Source of the DNA: Clostridiales bacterium
GTDB taxonomy: Bacteria; Bacillota; Clostridia; Peptostreptococcales; Anaerovoracaceae
Reading direction: 5' to 3'
Assembly: GCA_012735285.1 (NCBI GenBank)
Contig: JAAYHT010000144.1
Span: forward strand, 1-19,561
DNA length: 19,561 nt
Part shown: positions 9,572 through 17,576 of the stretch, in pieces
How positions within the stretch are numbered: position 1 is the first letter of the stretch
Layout: the number at the start of each line of letters is the position of its first letter
The notes under the pieces: model-generated
What the model saw: the letters and a program-made list of their open reading frames with translations, nothing else
Told to the model about the DNA's origin: nothing
Database searches by the model: none
Made by a program: the position numbers and the translations under genes

Positions 9572-10074
9572 GTGTTTATAGTGAATAAATATTGGATATA
9601 AATAATATAATTTTATAACAAATTGGCTCCTGAGCTTGGGGCCTTGTTGAAAAACAGGCCCCAATGGGAAGCGGTTAACCCACTATGCCTGTTGCCTTGA
9701 TATTAAACCAAAAGCACATATTTTTATAATAGAAACCCACCCTATTAGTTAAGTAGTACACACTCCTGAAAACTGTACACAAAAAGGCAAATAAGTGGAA
9801 TCGCTTCCTTTTTTATTTAAGCTTTAACTCCTTGTGTACTCATCTGTTCTCTGAGTCTTGTAATAAATAGATAAGGAAGAGCTACATAGATAGTTATTTA
9901 AATGTGTTGTTGACTTGGGGATTCTGAAGATAGAGAGTTCTTTCTTGTTTCCTTTGTCTACAATATAGAAAGACTGATCTATTTCATCGTAATCTTCAAA
10001 GCGAAGTGAATACGTAATCCTTGAGTTCTTTATATAGTGCAAACAGCGAAAAGCTCAAGGATTACTATATTTTT
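9572..10074. other. Intergenic gap with hairpins, no convincing gene
   Basis: About 500 nt between the convergent surface operon and CobW operon. It holds a GC-rich hairpin (9636-9664), a short inverted pair AGTACACA (9755-9762) and TGTGTACT (9833-9840), and a terminator-like repeat at 10014-10076. A minus-strand open frame of 72 codons (9824-10042, TTG start, LRFEDYDEIDQSFYIVDKG) reads somewhat like protein but has no ribosome binding site. It could be the relic of a lost gene. No transposase, tRNA or riboswitch was recognised. Confidence 0.5.
9636..9664 (+). terminator. GC-rich hairpin after the surface-protein gene
   Basis: TTGGGGCC-T-TGTT pairs with AACAGGCCCCAA across a 4-nt loop, giving about 12 bp with one bulged T. 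It lies 65 nt after the stop at 9571. There is no T-tract after it, so it is a hairpin that could aid termination or protect the mRNA end, and not a classical intrinsic terminator. Confidence 0.45.
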
Positions 10075-10076
10075 TT
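10014..10076 (+). terminator. Inverted repeat with T-tract beside the cobW stop
   Basis: GTAATCCTTGAG (10014-10025) and CTCAAGGATTAC (10054-10065) are a perfect 12-bp inverted repeat with a 28-nt loop. A T-rich run follows on the plus strand (10066-10076). It is therefore oriented to stop rightward transcripts before they enter the leftward corrinoid operon. On the minus strand no U-tract follows the stem, so termination of the cobW transcript here is less certain. Confidence 0.55.
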
Positions 10077-10995
10077 AAACTAAGTATAGTTGGTCATTAA
10101 AATGTTTATCTAATTGATTAGTGAGCAAGCTGATGATCCTCATTCCTACAGAGGAAATAACGACAAGTTCATGCTCATCTACTTTTTTATCCCAGGGTTT
10201 TATATCCACATTATTGCCAACAGCATCTACTAGGACCTGACCCTTATCGGTCTCTAGAAAGCCTTTTATTCTAAAAGTGCTTTCCGAAATGGCATTTAGG
10301 AACTTAACTAAGTTATCATAGGAGAGGGTGGTGTCGCTTTTTAGTGTAAAGGTTTTGGGTCTGGAATCTATAGTATTAGAAGTTTCCCTAGGTGTTTCAT
10401 CTGTATCAATGAGGTTTTCTACTATTTTTTGAATATCAACAACGCAGTAGGAGGTAACATATATGGGGACATTATTGTTAAAAAGCCTTATTTTCTCTAT
10501 GGTTTCGTCAATTGTTTCTTGGTCAACAAGATCGGCCTTGTTTACAATAACCGCACCGCTGTACTGAATCTGCCTTTCTAAGGCTAGTAGAGTATCATAT
10601 AAATCCAGAAAACTATCAGCATCAACAATACAGATGGCTCCTTTGTAGAAATATGGCTTTACTGTCCTTGGTTTAATTGTTTCGAGTATCTGACCAATGT
10701 TGGAAGGATCGGATAAACCTGAAGCTTCAATGAAAACATATTCGAGGTCTTTTTCGGATAAAAGGATTAGGCTGTGTAGAAAATTATCTTTTATGCAGGC
10801 GCAGAATATTGAACCATTGGTTAGTTCTTCGATAATAATGCCTTCTTTTTCAAGGGTTATGGCATCTACATTTGCTTCTCCAAACTCATTTACAATCACT
10901 CCGACTTTTTTATCCTGATATGCATCCAATAGAGACTTCATAAAAGTGGTTTTCCCTGATCCTAGGAAACCAGTTACTAGAATAATCTTTGTCAT
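10075..10995 (-). CDS. CobW/COG0523-family GTPase
   Basis: A 306-residue P-loop GTPase of the CobW/COG0523 family, whose members deliver metals or help assemble metal- or cobalamin-dependent enzymes. Visible motifs: Walker A GFLGSGKTT (residues 9-17), a FCAC motif (64-67) where many relatives have CxCC for metal binding, EASGLSDP (90-97) as the Walker B/switch region, and NKAD (152-155) for guanine specificity. A C-terminal CobW_C-like domain occupies about 220-300 (TFRIKGFLETDKGQVLVDAVG). It is the last gene of the leftward corrinoid operon, 25 nt after the URO-D gene, with GAGG before its ATG. I infer a role in loading zinc or servicing the corrinoid partner proteins; the cargo is not shown by sequence. 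Confidence 0.9.
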   Translation of the reverse strand: MTKIILVTGFLGSGKTTFMKSLLDAYQDKKVGVIVNEFGEANVDAITLEKEGIIIEELTNGSIFCACIKDNFLHSLILLSEKDLEYVFIEASGLSDPSNIGQILETIKPRTVKPYFYKGAICIVDADSFLDLYDTLLALERQIQYSGAVIVNKADLVDQETIDETIEKIRLFNNNVPIYVTSYCVVDIQKIVENLIDTDETPRETSNTIDSRPKTFTLKSDTTLSYDNLVKFLNAISESTFRIKGFLETDKGQVLVDAVGNNVDIKPWDKKVDEHELVVISSVGMRIISLLTNQLDKHFNDQLYLV

Positions 10996-11020
10996 TTTCT
11001 CAACCTCTTTCTCGTATTTA

Positions 11021-12136
11021 TTAGAAATTAGCGTTAAAGAAAGCTTTTACATTCTCATGCTTGGTATTATAGGGTAGGGTGCAACCGGACCCAAGTATAA
11101 AGCCTCCATCTTCTCTGAATTCAGAGATCAATGAATTGCAATAGCTTGTTACTTTATCTGGGGAACCGAGGACAAACATTATAGCTGGAACATCTCCTAA
11201 AATGCAAGTGTGATTATGCAGTATATGCTTTGCTTTGAGAATATCAGTATACCCATCTAGTTCTATAATAATCTTGTGTTTTGGCAATGTTGTAAAATAT
11301 TCAAGATTTTTGTCCCAGTTTCCGTCAAGGTGAAAACAAGGAGTAATCCCTTCGCTAATAAATCTTAGCGCACACCTTTCAATATTTGGCCAAAAGAGTT
11401 TTTCAAATATAGTATTTGAGAAGAATTCTCCATTTATACGGTTGACACCAATCATAACTCTAGGGATACCAGTTTCTTTAATGGTCTTCAGGGATTCATT
11501 AATGCAATGGTCTACTGCAATGCTTCCAGCTTCCTTTACCACATCAGGAATCTGATAGACATCTTTCACAAACTGTTGAAAAGAGCGGAGATTGGAAAAA
11601 TAGGAATAGGGAAAATGTATGTGAGCGCCATATAGAAATAATTGATGATTTAGTTTGGCGTGAAGTATTTCATTTTTATGAATTCGTAGCTGTTCATCCT
11701 TGGCAGCTTTGATATCCTCGGGCAGGGATTTAAACATAGTGAAATAGGCTTTGTTAAGATAGGCCTCATAGCCTTTGTCTATAATGATATTGTAATCTTC
11801 GCGGTCCATGACTTCATATTCTATAAACTGAAGTTCGCTGTTCCTTTCCAGATTTCTATCTGGCATCTTACTTTTAAGCAATCCTATGGTGTTTTGGATA
11901 GGACCATAATGTACAGAATAAATAGATCGCCTGATGTCCCAGGAGGGAAAGCTATTCTTAAGGTTTTCGAAAGCTTGAAATGCCAGATCGCAATCATGGA
12001 GGAAATCATAAGTGGAGATACCATGAAATCTGGCGGCATAGCATTCAATGGACGGGGCACAGGAAATACGGTCTACTCTCTTATGCTCAATGGCATTTTT
12101 CAATCTCTTATTCAGAATAAGTTGACTTTCTTTCAT
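11021..12136 (-). CDS. URO-D superfamily corrinoid methyltransferase-like protein
   Basis: A 371-residue TIM-barrel protein of the uroporphyrinogen decarboxylase superfamily, in the branch (MtaA/MtbA and relatives) that moves methyl groups to or from corrinoid proteins. The ATG at 12136 is preferred because AGGTG lies 5 nt upstream; an in-frame TTG 15 nt earlier would overlap that site. Visible landmarks: the N-terminal ALKHKRVDRI-type segment (NAIEHKRVDRIS), FHLDGNWDKNLEYF near residue 268, IIELDGYTDILKAK near 290, CILGDVPA, and the C-terminal GGFILGSGCTLP loop. The HxC zinc motif of MtaA is replaced here by H-L-D, so metal binding and the reaction may differ. It lies between the DUF1638 and CobW genes in one operon with a corrinoid protein. 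True heme biosynthesis is unlikely given this context. Confidence 0.87.
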   Translation of the reverse strand: MKESQLILNKRLKNAIEHKRVDRISCAPSIECYAARFHGISTYDFLHDCDLAFQAFENLKNSFPSWDIRRSIYSVHYGPIQNTIGLLKSKMPDRNLERNSELQFIEYEVMDREDYNIIIDKGYEAYLNKAYFTMFKSLPEDIKAAKDEQLRIHKNEILHAKLNHQLFLYGAHIHFPYSYFSNLRSFQQFVKDVYQIPDVVKEAGSIAVDHCINESLKTIKETGIPRVMIGVNRINGEFFSNTIFEKLFWPNIERCALRFISEGITPCFHLDGNWDKNLEYFTTLPKHKIIIELDGYTDILKAKHILHNHTCILGDVPAIMFVLGSPDKVTSYCNSLISEFREDGGFILGSGCTLPYNTKHENVKAFFNANF

Positions 12137-12164
12137 TTTAACACCTATCAAATTTTAGGTACTG

Positions 12165-12878
12165 CTAAAATGCTGTCATGACATTGTTTGCCTCATAAAT
12201 TTGAGGCATATTGCTGCACTCACAACCATCGAAATGATACATAGAAATAGTATTTTGAGGCTCAAGAATGCAGAACAGCTGATCATTCCATTTGCCTGAG
12301 AACATATCGACTAAAATTTGTATGTTTCCCTTGACCGTTAATAAATCCAGGCCTAGTCGATCTGCCAGCGTTTTTGCCTGCATCTCATATTTCTTTATAT
12401 CATAGGCACCCGTATCAATCATTACCATGCTATTATAATTTGCTAGCATTACATCCATGATTCTTTTGGCTCTTTTTTCTCCAAACCTTTGAATACAGAG
12501 ATCATATTCCTTGCCAATAGCCAAATCGTTTTCTAACCAGCCTCTGGTTAAATAATAACAGCCTTTATGTTTAGATTTAACGTCAGTACCATAAAGAAGC
12601 ATATCTATACAGTCATTAATCTTCGGGATGACTAGGGAAGAATTTCCCGATTCAATATTAATAAAGGCATTTCCACAATAACCATATGCAAAAAGAATAT
12701 AATCATAATGATATTTATTTAGTTTTTTGATTTCCTCTTGCAATCTATCATGTAGTTTACTTGGAGACATGTGAAGTGAATCATCTAGCCAGATAATCGG
12801 GTATCGACAATTGGTGATACTCATAGCTAAAATGATTTCATCGCTAATCATTTTGCAGGCAATGATTGCATTTCTCAT
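12165..12878 (-). CDS. DUF1638 domain protein
   Basis: A 237-residue soluble protein matching the DUF1638 family over its length. Landmarks are the start MRNAIIACKMISDEI, a conserved-looking FAYGYCGN at about residues 83-90, and GCYYLTRGWLEN at about 125-136. Three Cys residues occur within these motifs (IIACKM, GYCG, KGCYY) and could bind a metal or act in methyl transfer; that is inference. DUF1638 genes are often found beside corrinoid proteins and methyltransferases in anaerobes, as here, but the reaction is not established. The ATG is preceded by AAAGGGAG. Gaps are 26 nt to the corrinoid gene upstream and 28 nt to the URO-D gene downstream, consistent with one transcript. Confidence 0.85.
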   Translation of the reverse strand: MRNAIIACKMISDEIILAMSITNCRYPIIWLDDSLHMSPSKLHDRLQEEIKKLNKYHYDYILFAYGYCGNAFINIESGNSSLVIPKINDCIDMLLYGTDVKSKHKGCYYLTRGWLENDLAIGKEYDLCIQRFGEKRAKRIMDVMLANYNSMVMIDTGAYDIKKYEMQAKTLADRLGLDLLTVKGNIQILVDMFSGKWNDQLFCILEPQNTISMYHFDGCECSNMPQIYEANNVMTAF

Positions 12879-12904
12879 GGGGCTACTCCCTTTAACAGAT
12901 ATAA

Positions 12905-13549
12905 TTAGGATTGTGGATTTGCGCTATACTCTTGATTAGTTAATTGATAAATTGTATAGCCTTCGACTACATCCTTAGCGATAGCATCTGCCTTTACGTA
13001 TTCACATACGGCTTCATCCACCAGGCCACTAATAACGACTTTCACTTTACTTCTAAGTCCTCGTTCCTCGATTAGATTTATGGTTTTTTTCATAGAATCG
13101 AAAGATGCTGTAATGAGGCCAGATAAAAAAAGGAGGTTGTACTGGTCTTCTTTTAAATGCTGGATTATTTCCTCTGCCGGTACATCAACTCCTAGATGTT
13201 TTACTACTATACCTCTTGACTTGAAAAAGTTGTAAGCAATATTCTTACCTATGTCATGTATATCATGCTCTACTGTTGCAAAAATTACATTTATATTTTG
13301 TTCATTGGAATTAAATTTGGTATCGAAGGGTATATACTGAAGGATTTCATTAAATATTAAGCCACCCATAATTAAGTCGGCAATAAAGTAATGCCCTTCG
13401 TCGTATTCCTTGCCTACGAGGGCGAGCCCCTGTTGAACTTGATTTATAATATGTAAGGGATCAACACCCTGCGCCGACCGTTCCTTGACTATGCTAATCA
13501 CCAGATCTTCATCCAGTTTATACATAGCTTCTGTTAATGGATCAATCAA
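12905..13549 (-). CDS. Corrinoid (B12-binding) methyltransfer protein
   Basis: A 214-residue corrinoid protein of the MtaC/MtbC/MttC type, which carries the methyl group on cobalt between two methyltransferases. Residues 1-80 form the helical cap domain (B12-binding type 2). Residues 85-205 form the Rossmann-like B12 domain with the base-off/His-on motif D96-x-H98-x-x-G101 (DIHDIGKN), followed by LGVDVPAEEI, SGL and VVISGL. The start is TTG at 13549, supported by GGAGGCG at 13556-13562 with good spacing. It lies between the GntR regulator and the DUF1638 gene. It resembles the corrinoid protein at 17577 in layout and motif, so the locus has two such carriers, one per operon. Confidence 0.94.
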   Translation of the reverse strand: MIDPLTEAMYKLDEDLVISIVKERSAQGVDPLHIINQVQQGLALVGKEYDEGHYFIADLIMGGLIFNEILQYIPFDTKFNSNEQNINVIFATVEHDIHDIGKNIAYNFFKSRGIVVKHLGVDVPAEEIIQHLKEDQYNLLFLSGLITASFDSMKKTINLIEERGLRSKVKVVISGLVDEAVCEYVKADAIAKDVVEGYTIYQLTNQEYSANPQS

Positions 13550-13587
13550 AAGTTACGCCTCCTTCCCATTAAAAACCAGTTCAATTA

Positions 13588-14289
13588 CTAAAAGACAGAC
13601 TCACCTTCCAGAAAGGCATAATCTTGTAATATATGAATCTTTCCCCACATGAGGGTATTGTTTTTTAAATCCCTGTATTTTTGTTCTATAACCATGAGAG
13701 CATGGGGCTTGTCCAGTTTCATTATTTTCTGAATGTATTCATCTGAAAGAGCAGTGCTTATCCTAATTTGTCTTTGTTGTGAAAAGGCATTGCTATTTTG
13801 CAGAGCTTTTAATGGATAAGTGGCATAACCAATCTGGCTTTCTATGAAAGGGTCTCCTTTGGTATAGGGAAAATATTTTACATCGTAAGCAATAGCCTTA
13901 TCTTCTCGTAAGAATATATGTCCCAGCATAATTATTTTGGTATTTTGATCAACTTCCAGTTCTTTTTGTAGTATATCATTTGCTTTGACAATATTAGCCT
14001 GTTGAAGCTTTACTGAACTCACATATTTCTCAATAAATTCGGTTTCATCAAAAGAGAAAACATATTTACCAGTTGCTGGTTTATTTACGAAGTAACCCTT
14101 ACCAGGGACAGAAGTAATATAACCTCTTTCTGATAATAGAGTTAAACCCTTTCTAACAGTCATACGACTGAGATTGTATTCTTCGCTGAGGGCTTTCTCT
14201 GATTGTAACATATCTCCGGGCTTTAAAATACCTTGTTCGATTTTTTTCTTTATGTCTAGCATGATCTGGACATATTTAACTTCTACCAT
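13588..14289 (-). CDS. GntR-family regulator with UTRA domain
   Basis: A 233-residue transcription regulator of the GntR/HutC subfamily. Residues about 5-70 form the winged helix-turn-helix (LQSEKALSEEYNLSRMTVRKGLTLLSERG, with SVPGKGYFV as the wing). Residues about 95-228 form a UTRA ligand-binding domain. It is the first gene of the leftward corrinoid operon and faces the rightward transporter/methyltransferase operon, so it probably controls one or both in response to the substrate or a product. A perfect TATAAT lies just upstream. The ribosome binding site is weak (ATAGGTAA). The effector is unknown; HutC-type regulators often bind small organic acids, sugars or amines. Confidence 0.93.
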   Translation of the reverse strand: MVEVKYVQIMLDIKKKIEQGILKPGDMLQSEKALSEEYNLSRMTVRKGLTLLSERGYITSVPGKGYFVNKPATGKYVFSFDETEFIEKYVSSVKLQQANIVKANDILQKELEVDQNTKIIMLGHIFLREDKAIAYDVKYFPYTKGDPFIESQIGYATYPLKALQNSNAFSQQRQIRISTALSDEYIQKIMKLDKPHALMVIEQKYRDLKNNTLMWGKIHILQDYAFLEGESVF

Positions 14290-14304
14290 ATTTTTACCTA
14301 TTCT

Positions 14305-14333
14305 ATTATATCAAAAATCTATTTGTTATTACA
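14305..14333 (-). promoter_or_regulatory. Likely promoter and operator region of the gntR operon
   Basis: On the minus strand a perfect TATAAT (14305-14310) lies 16 nt before the GntR start codon. At 17-nt spacing the -35 position reads TGTAAT, a poor match, which suggests activation or weak expression. TGTTATTACA (14324-14333) has TGT/ACA arms and overlaps this -35, so it could be an autoregulatory GntR site. The operator is a guess. Confidence 0.4.
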
Positions 14334-14345
14334 TGTGAATTCTCT

Positions 14346-14936
14346 TTTTTAAATATTCTGACTGGAACCTTAAAGCCAACAAGAGGGACAGTTACATTTA
14401 TGGATAAGGACTTATTAAGCGTTCGTATCGATGAACGTGCGCGCCTTGGCTTAGGACGTACCTTTCAAGTTCCTCGATCCTTTGAAAATATGACGGCATA
14501 TGAAAATATAATGGTCAGCGCTATATGTGGTGGGCAAGCAACACAGCGTGATGCTGCAAAACGGGCACAAGAAATATTAGAACTAATTGGCTTAGAGGAT
14601 AAAGCTCTAATGCTTGCTGGTTCTTTAAAACTTCTCGACAGAAAGCGCTTAGAAATTGGCATTGCATTGGCTCCATGCCCAAAAGTTCTTATGTTTGATG
14701 AAGTGGCTGGGGGATTGACGGAGTCGGAGGTATCAAATATTCTCGACATCGTTACCAGCTTGAAAAAACATGGTTATAGCATTATTTGGATCGAACATGT
14801 AATTCAGACTATGTTAAATGGTACCGATAGGGTTCTTTTGCTTGCGGACGGATGTGATATTATTTGCGATTTACCTCAAATAGTATTGGATTCTAACGAA
14901 GTTGAAAAAGTCTATTTGGGGGTGAGAAAAAAATGA
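14346..14936 (+). pseudogene. livG: LivG-type ABC ATPase, 5'-truncated
   Basis: Homology to LivG, the ATPase of branched-chain-amino-acid-type importers, starts abruptly at base 14346 with FLNILTGTLKPTRGTVTF and runs to the stop. The first roughly 40 codons are missing, including the Walker A loop (GPNGAGKTT in relatives). The first Met inside the frame is at 14400, which would give 178 residues against about 250 normally. Retained are GRTFQVPRSFENMTAYENIMV (Q-loop), LLDRKRLEIGIAL (signature region), Walker B VLMFDEVAGGL and the H-loop region IIWIEH. There is no ribosome binding site before 14400. Its last 4 nt overlap livF (ATGA). Without Walker A it should not hydrolyse ATP, so it looks like a broken gene or a deletion/assembly junction. 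A solute-binding protein gene that often precedes livG is also absent. Confidence 0.82.
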
Positions 14937-15661
14937 GCGAAGATATTATTCTCAGAGTAGAAGATATAGATGTTTATTACGGTGATTTTCTCGCCATTCA
15001 CAATGTTTCAATGAATGTAAAAGCAGGAACCATTACATCAATTATAGGGGCAAACGGCGCGGGGAAGACTACTTTACTCGATACTATAATGGGTTTTAAT
15101 AAACCAAGAAAAGGAAAAATTTTATTTGAAGGTGAAGATATTACGGGTATGCGAACTAGTGCGATTGTACGTAAAGGGCTTTCTATGGCTCCTGAAGGTT
15201 CTATGGTCTTTGAAGGCATGAGCGTAAAGGAAAATTTATTAATGGGTGCATATGCATCCAAATCACGAAAAATGAGATCTGAACTAATGGAAAAGGTTTT
15301 CCTCTTGTTCCCGGTTTTAAAAGAGAAAGAGAATCAGTTGGCAACATTTTTAAGTGGTGGCCAAAGGCAAATGCTTGCAATAGCAAGAACTATAATGTCA
15401 AATCCAAAGCTAATTATTTGTGATGAGATTTCATTAGGTCTTGCGCCAGTCATAATAAATGATATTTACGACAAGGTCAAGGAAATTAATGAAACCGGTA
15501 TAACCTTCTTGATTATTGACCAAGAGGTGCAGCGAAGCATTGAACATTCTGATTACAGTTACGTTATGGTTTCGGGAAGCATCGTTTTAGAGGGTGTTGC
15601 TTCAGAGTTACCCGAAGATGAAGTCAAAGATGCATTTTTTGGTATTAATAAGTATGCATAG
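14933..15661 (+). CDS. livF: LivF-type ABC transporter ATP-binding protein
   Basis: A complete 242-residue ATPase of the LivF type. It pairs with LivG to energise a LivHM permease. Visible motifs: Walker A GANGAGKTT (near residue 40), LSGGQRQMLAIART signature (near 140), Walker B LIICDEISLGLAP (near 160) and FLIIDQEV in the H-loop region, where the usual His/Gln-rich segment is altered. The ATG overlaps the livG stop by 4 nt and is preceded by GGGGGTGAG. LivH follows after 11 nt. The context with corrinoid methyltransfer genes suggests the cargo is a methylated amine, acid or aromatic and not leucine, but this is inference. Confidence 0.93.
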   Translation: MSEDIILRVEDIDVYYGDFLAIHNVSMNVKAGTITSIIGANGAGKTTLLDTIMGFNKPRKGKILFEGEDITGMRTSAIVRKGLSMAPEGSMVFEGMSVKENLLMGAYASKSRKMRSELMEKVFLLFPVLKEKENQLATFLSGGQRQMLAIARTIMSNPKLIICDEISLGLAPVIINDIYDKVKEINETGITFLIIDQEVQRSIEHSDYSYVMVSGSIVLEGVASELPEDEVKDAFFGINKYA

Positions 15662-15672
15662 GAGGTTAGGGA

Positions 15673-16545
15673 ATGCAATTACTGATCCAATCGATTATAA
15701 CTGGCATACTACTTGGCGGTTTATACGCAGCAATAGGAGTTGGCATGTCAATAATATTTGGCATTATGGGCTTGACAAATATTGCTCACGGTAACTTAAT
15801 GATACTTTCTGCTTTTTTTGTCTTGATTTTTTCAACTGCTATGGGTGTTAGTCTTATTACATCAATACTAATTGCAATAGTATTGATGGTGATTATAGGT
15901 TTTCTATTTCAAAAGTTTTTGGTTAATGCCGTTATTGATAAGGGAGATACCCCAGCCTTATTGGTAACCTTTGGTCTGTCAATTATAATTCAGAATATAT
16001 TAGAGATAATTTTTGGTGCAGATGCACGTTCTATTCGTAGTAGTTTTGCTACGGTTAATGTGGTTGATACAAAATATTTTTCTATATCTGGTGCCTATCT
16101 AACTAATTTTATAGTAGCCATTCTTGTGATTGTTGCCTTAACCCTAATATTTAATAAGACTGATATAGGAAGGGCTATAAGGGCTACTTCGGACAACACT
16201 AGAGCTGCCGAACTAATGGGTGTACATACAAAGTTTATATTCGCAGTTGCAATGGCTATAGCAATGGTAACCGCCTGCATCGCGGGTGTCTTGGTAGGTA
16301 ATACCTTTGTGTTTTACCCGTATTCCGGAACCCAGTACTTAATTATTGCCTTTGGTGTTGTGGTGATCGGTGGAATGGGCAGTATTGTTGGGACCCTGCT
16401 CGGAGGGATGATTCTGGGTCTTGCTCAGCTACTGGGTGCATATTTCTTTGGCACCGGAAACCAGATACTATCAGGTTATATATTTATGTTAATTGTATTG
16501 ACGATTAAGCCAGACGGTTTATTGTCTAATAAAAAACGTGCATAA
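15673..16545 (+). CDS. livH: LivH-type ABC transporter permease
   Basis: A 290-residue integral membrane protein with about eight hydrophobic segments. It has the LivH family features GLYAAIGVGMSIIFGIMGLTNIAHG near the N-terminus, a GRAIRATSDNTRAAELMGV coupling loop (about 165-185, contact with the ATPases) and VVIGGMGSIVGTLLGG near residue 235. AGGAGG lies 7 nt upstream of the ATG. It forms the transmembrane pore with LivM. The length is normal and no lesion was seen. Confidence 0.95.
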   Translation: MQLLIQSIITGILLGGLYAAIGVGMSIIFGIMGLTNIAHGNLMILSAFFVLIFSTAMGVSLITSILIAIVLMVIIGFLFQKFLVNAVIDKGDTPALLVTFGLSIIIQNILEIIFGADARSIRSSFATVNVVDTKYFSISGAYLTNFIVAILVIVALTLIFNKTDIGRAIRATSDNTRAAELMGVHTKFIFAVAMAIAMVTACIAGVLVGNTFVFYPYSGTQYLIIAFGVVVIGGMGSIVGTLLGGMILGLAQLLGAYFFGTGNQILSGYIFMLIVLTIKPDGLLSNKKRA

Positions 16546-16559
16546 GGGAGGATAAGAGT

Positions 16560-17543
16560 ATGAGTATAATTGAAGCAAAATTAAACGGAAGAACCTCCCA
16601 AATAGCAATAGCGAAAAAAATTGTTGCTGCTATTATTCTAATAACGATGGGGACTTTACCATTCTGGGGTTCAGGTTATTTGACCAATGTTTTCCTTCTG
16701 GTCTTCCTATATATGTCTATAGGGATGATGTGGAACCTCCTAAGTGGCTATGCTGGACTTACATCTTTAGGTCAGCAGGCTTTCATCGGTATTGGTGGTT
16801 ATTCGGTTGCAGTTTTAACCCAAGTTTATAAAATGTCTCTGATATGGGGCTTTGTCGTTGGAGCTGTAGTAGGTGTTGTTTTTGCTCTCGTTATCTCAAT
16901 GCCAATCTTTAAAATGAACGGCGCCTATTTCACTATTGGTACATGGATTATCGCCGAGGCCTTATACATATTTTTCGTTAAATGGAAGTTTGTGAACTAC
17001 GGAATAGGATATCCAATAACAGCAGCATATGATATCCCAATGTGGGGACTATATTTAGCCTCATTTGCCGTTGGAATCGGTTCTATTGTTATAGTAGCCT
17101 TACTATTAAAATCTAGGCTTGGCCTTACTCTTATGGCGATGCGTGATGATTCAGGTGCCGCTGAAGTTAGGGGAGTTAAGCTTTATAGGACTAAATTAAT
17201 CTGTTACTTGATAGCGGCTTTCTGGGTAACAATTACAGGTTGTCTTCTTTTCTTAAACCAAGCGTATATAGTGCCGTCTTCTGCTTTTACAATCGATTGG
17301 ACAATAGCTTGTGTGTTTATAGTTATCATTGGTGGAATCGGAACAATTGAAGGACCTATTGTAGGCGCAGTAATATACGTATTGCTAAGACAAATCCTAT
17401 ATGGCTTCCCTGGAATAAGTAATATTATTCTCGGCATAATTGCAATTGTTATTATCATTGCTGCTCCAAAAGGTATCATGGGTTATTTAAATAATAAATT
17501 CAACTTAGATATATTTTCAATTCGCAGAAAGATAAAAAAGTAA
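16560..17543 (+). CDS. livM: LivM-type ABC transporter permease
   Basis: A 327-residue membrane protein with eight or more hydrophobic segments. Family landmarks: MMWNLLSGYAGLTSLGQQAFIGIGGY (about 57-82), the cytoplasmic coupling loop RLGLTLMAMRDDSGAAEVRGV (about 183-203), IIGGIGTIEGPIVGA and the positively charged C-terminus. AGGGAGGAT lies upstream of the ATG and the gap to livH is 14 nt. It completes the permease pair of the importer. The gene is intact. A gap of 33 nt with AAGGAGGTAA separates it from the corrinoid gene, so transport and methyl transfer are likely co-expressed. Confidence 0.95.
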   Translation: MSIIEAKLNGRTSQIAIAKKIVAAIILITMGTLPFWGSGYLTNVFLLVFLYMSIGMMWNLLSGYAGLTSLGQQAFIGIGGYSVAVLTQVYKMSLIWGFVVGAVVGVVFALVISMPIFKMNGAYFTIGTWIIAEALYIFFVKWKFVNYGIGYPITAAYDIPMWGLYLASFAVGIGSIVIVALLLKSRLGLTLMAMRDDSGAAEVRGVKLYRTKLICYLIAAFWVTITGCLLFLNQAYIVPSSAFTIDWTIACVFIVIIGGIGTIEGPIVGAVIYVLLRQILYGFPGISNIILGIIAIVIIIAAPKGIMGYLNNKFNLDIFSIRRKIKK

Positions 17544-17576
17544 GTAATTAATTTTAATATTTAAGGAGGTAACTTT

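Noticed and set aside
11021..12136. Uroporphyrinogen decarboxylase of heme synthesis (hemE)
   Set aside because: The operon context is corrinoid methyl transfer, and the N-terminal RxDR-type substrate motif of HemE is not present.
14290..14399. Cobalamin riboswitch ahead of the corrinoid operons
   Set aside because: The gap is only 110 nt, with part of it being livG coding sequence, and no B12-box-like sequence was seen.
15594..15794. Plus-strand frame across the livF/livH junction
   Set aside because: It is a shadow of livF and livH, both of which have strong starts and full family matches.
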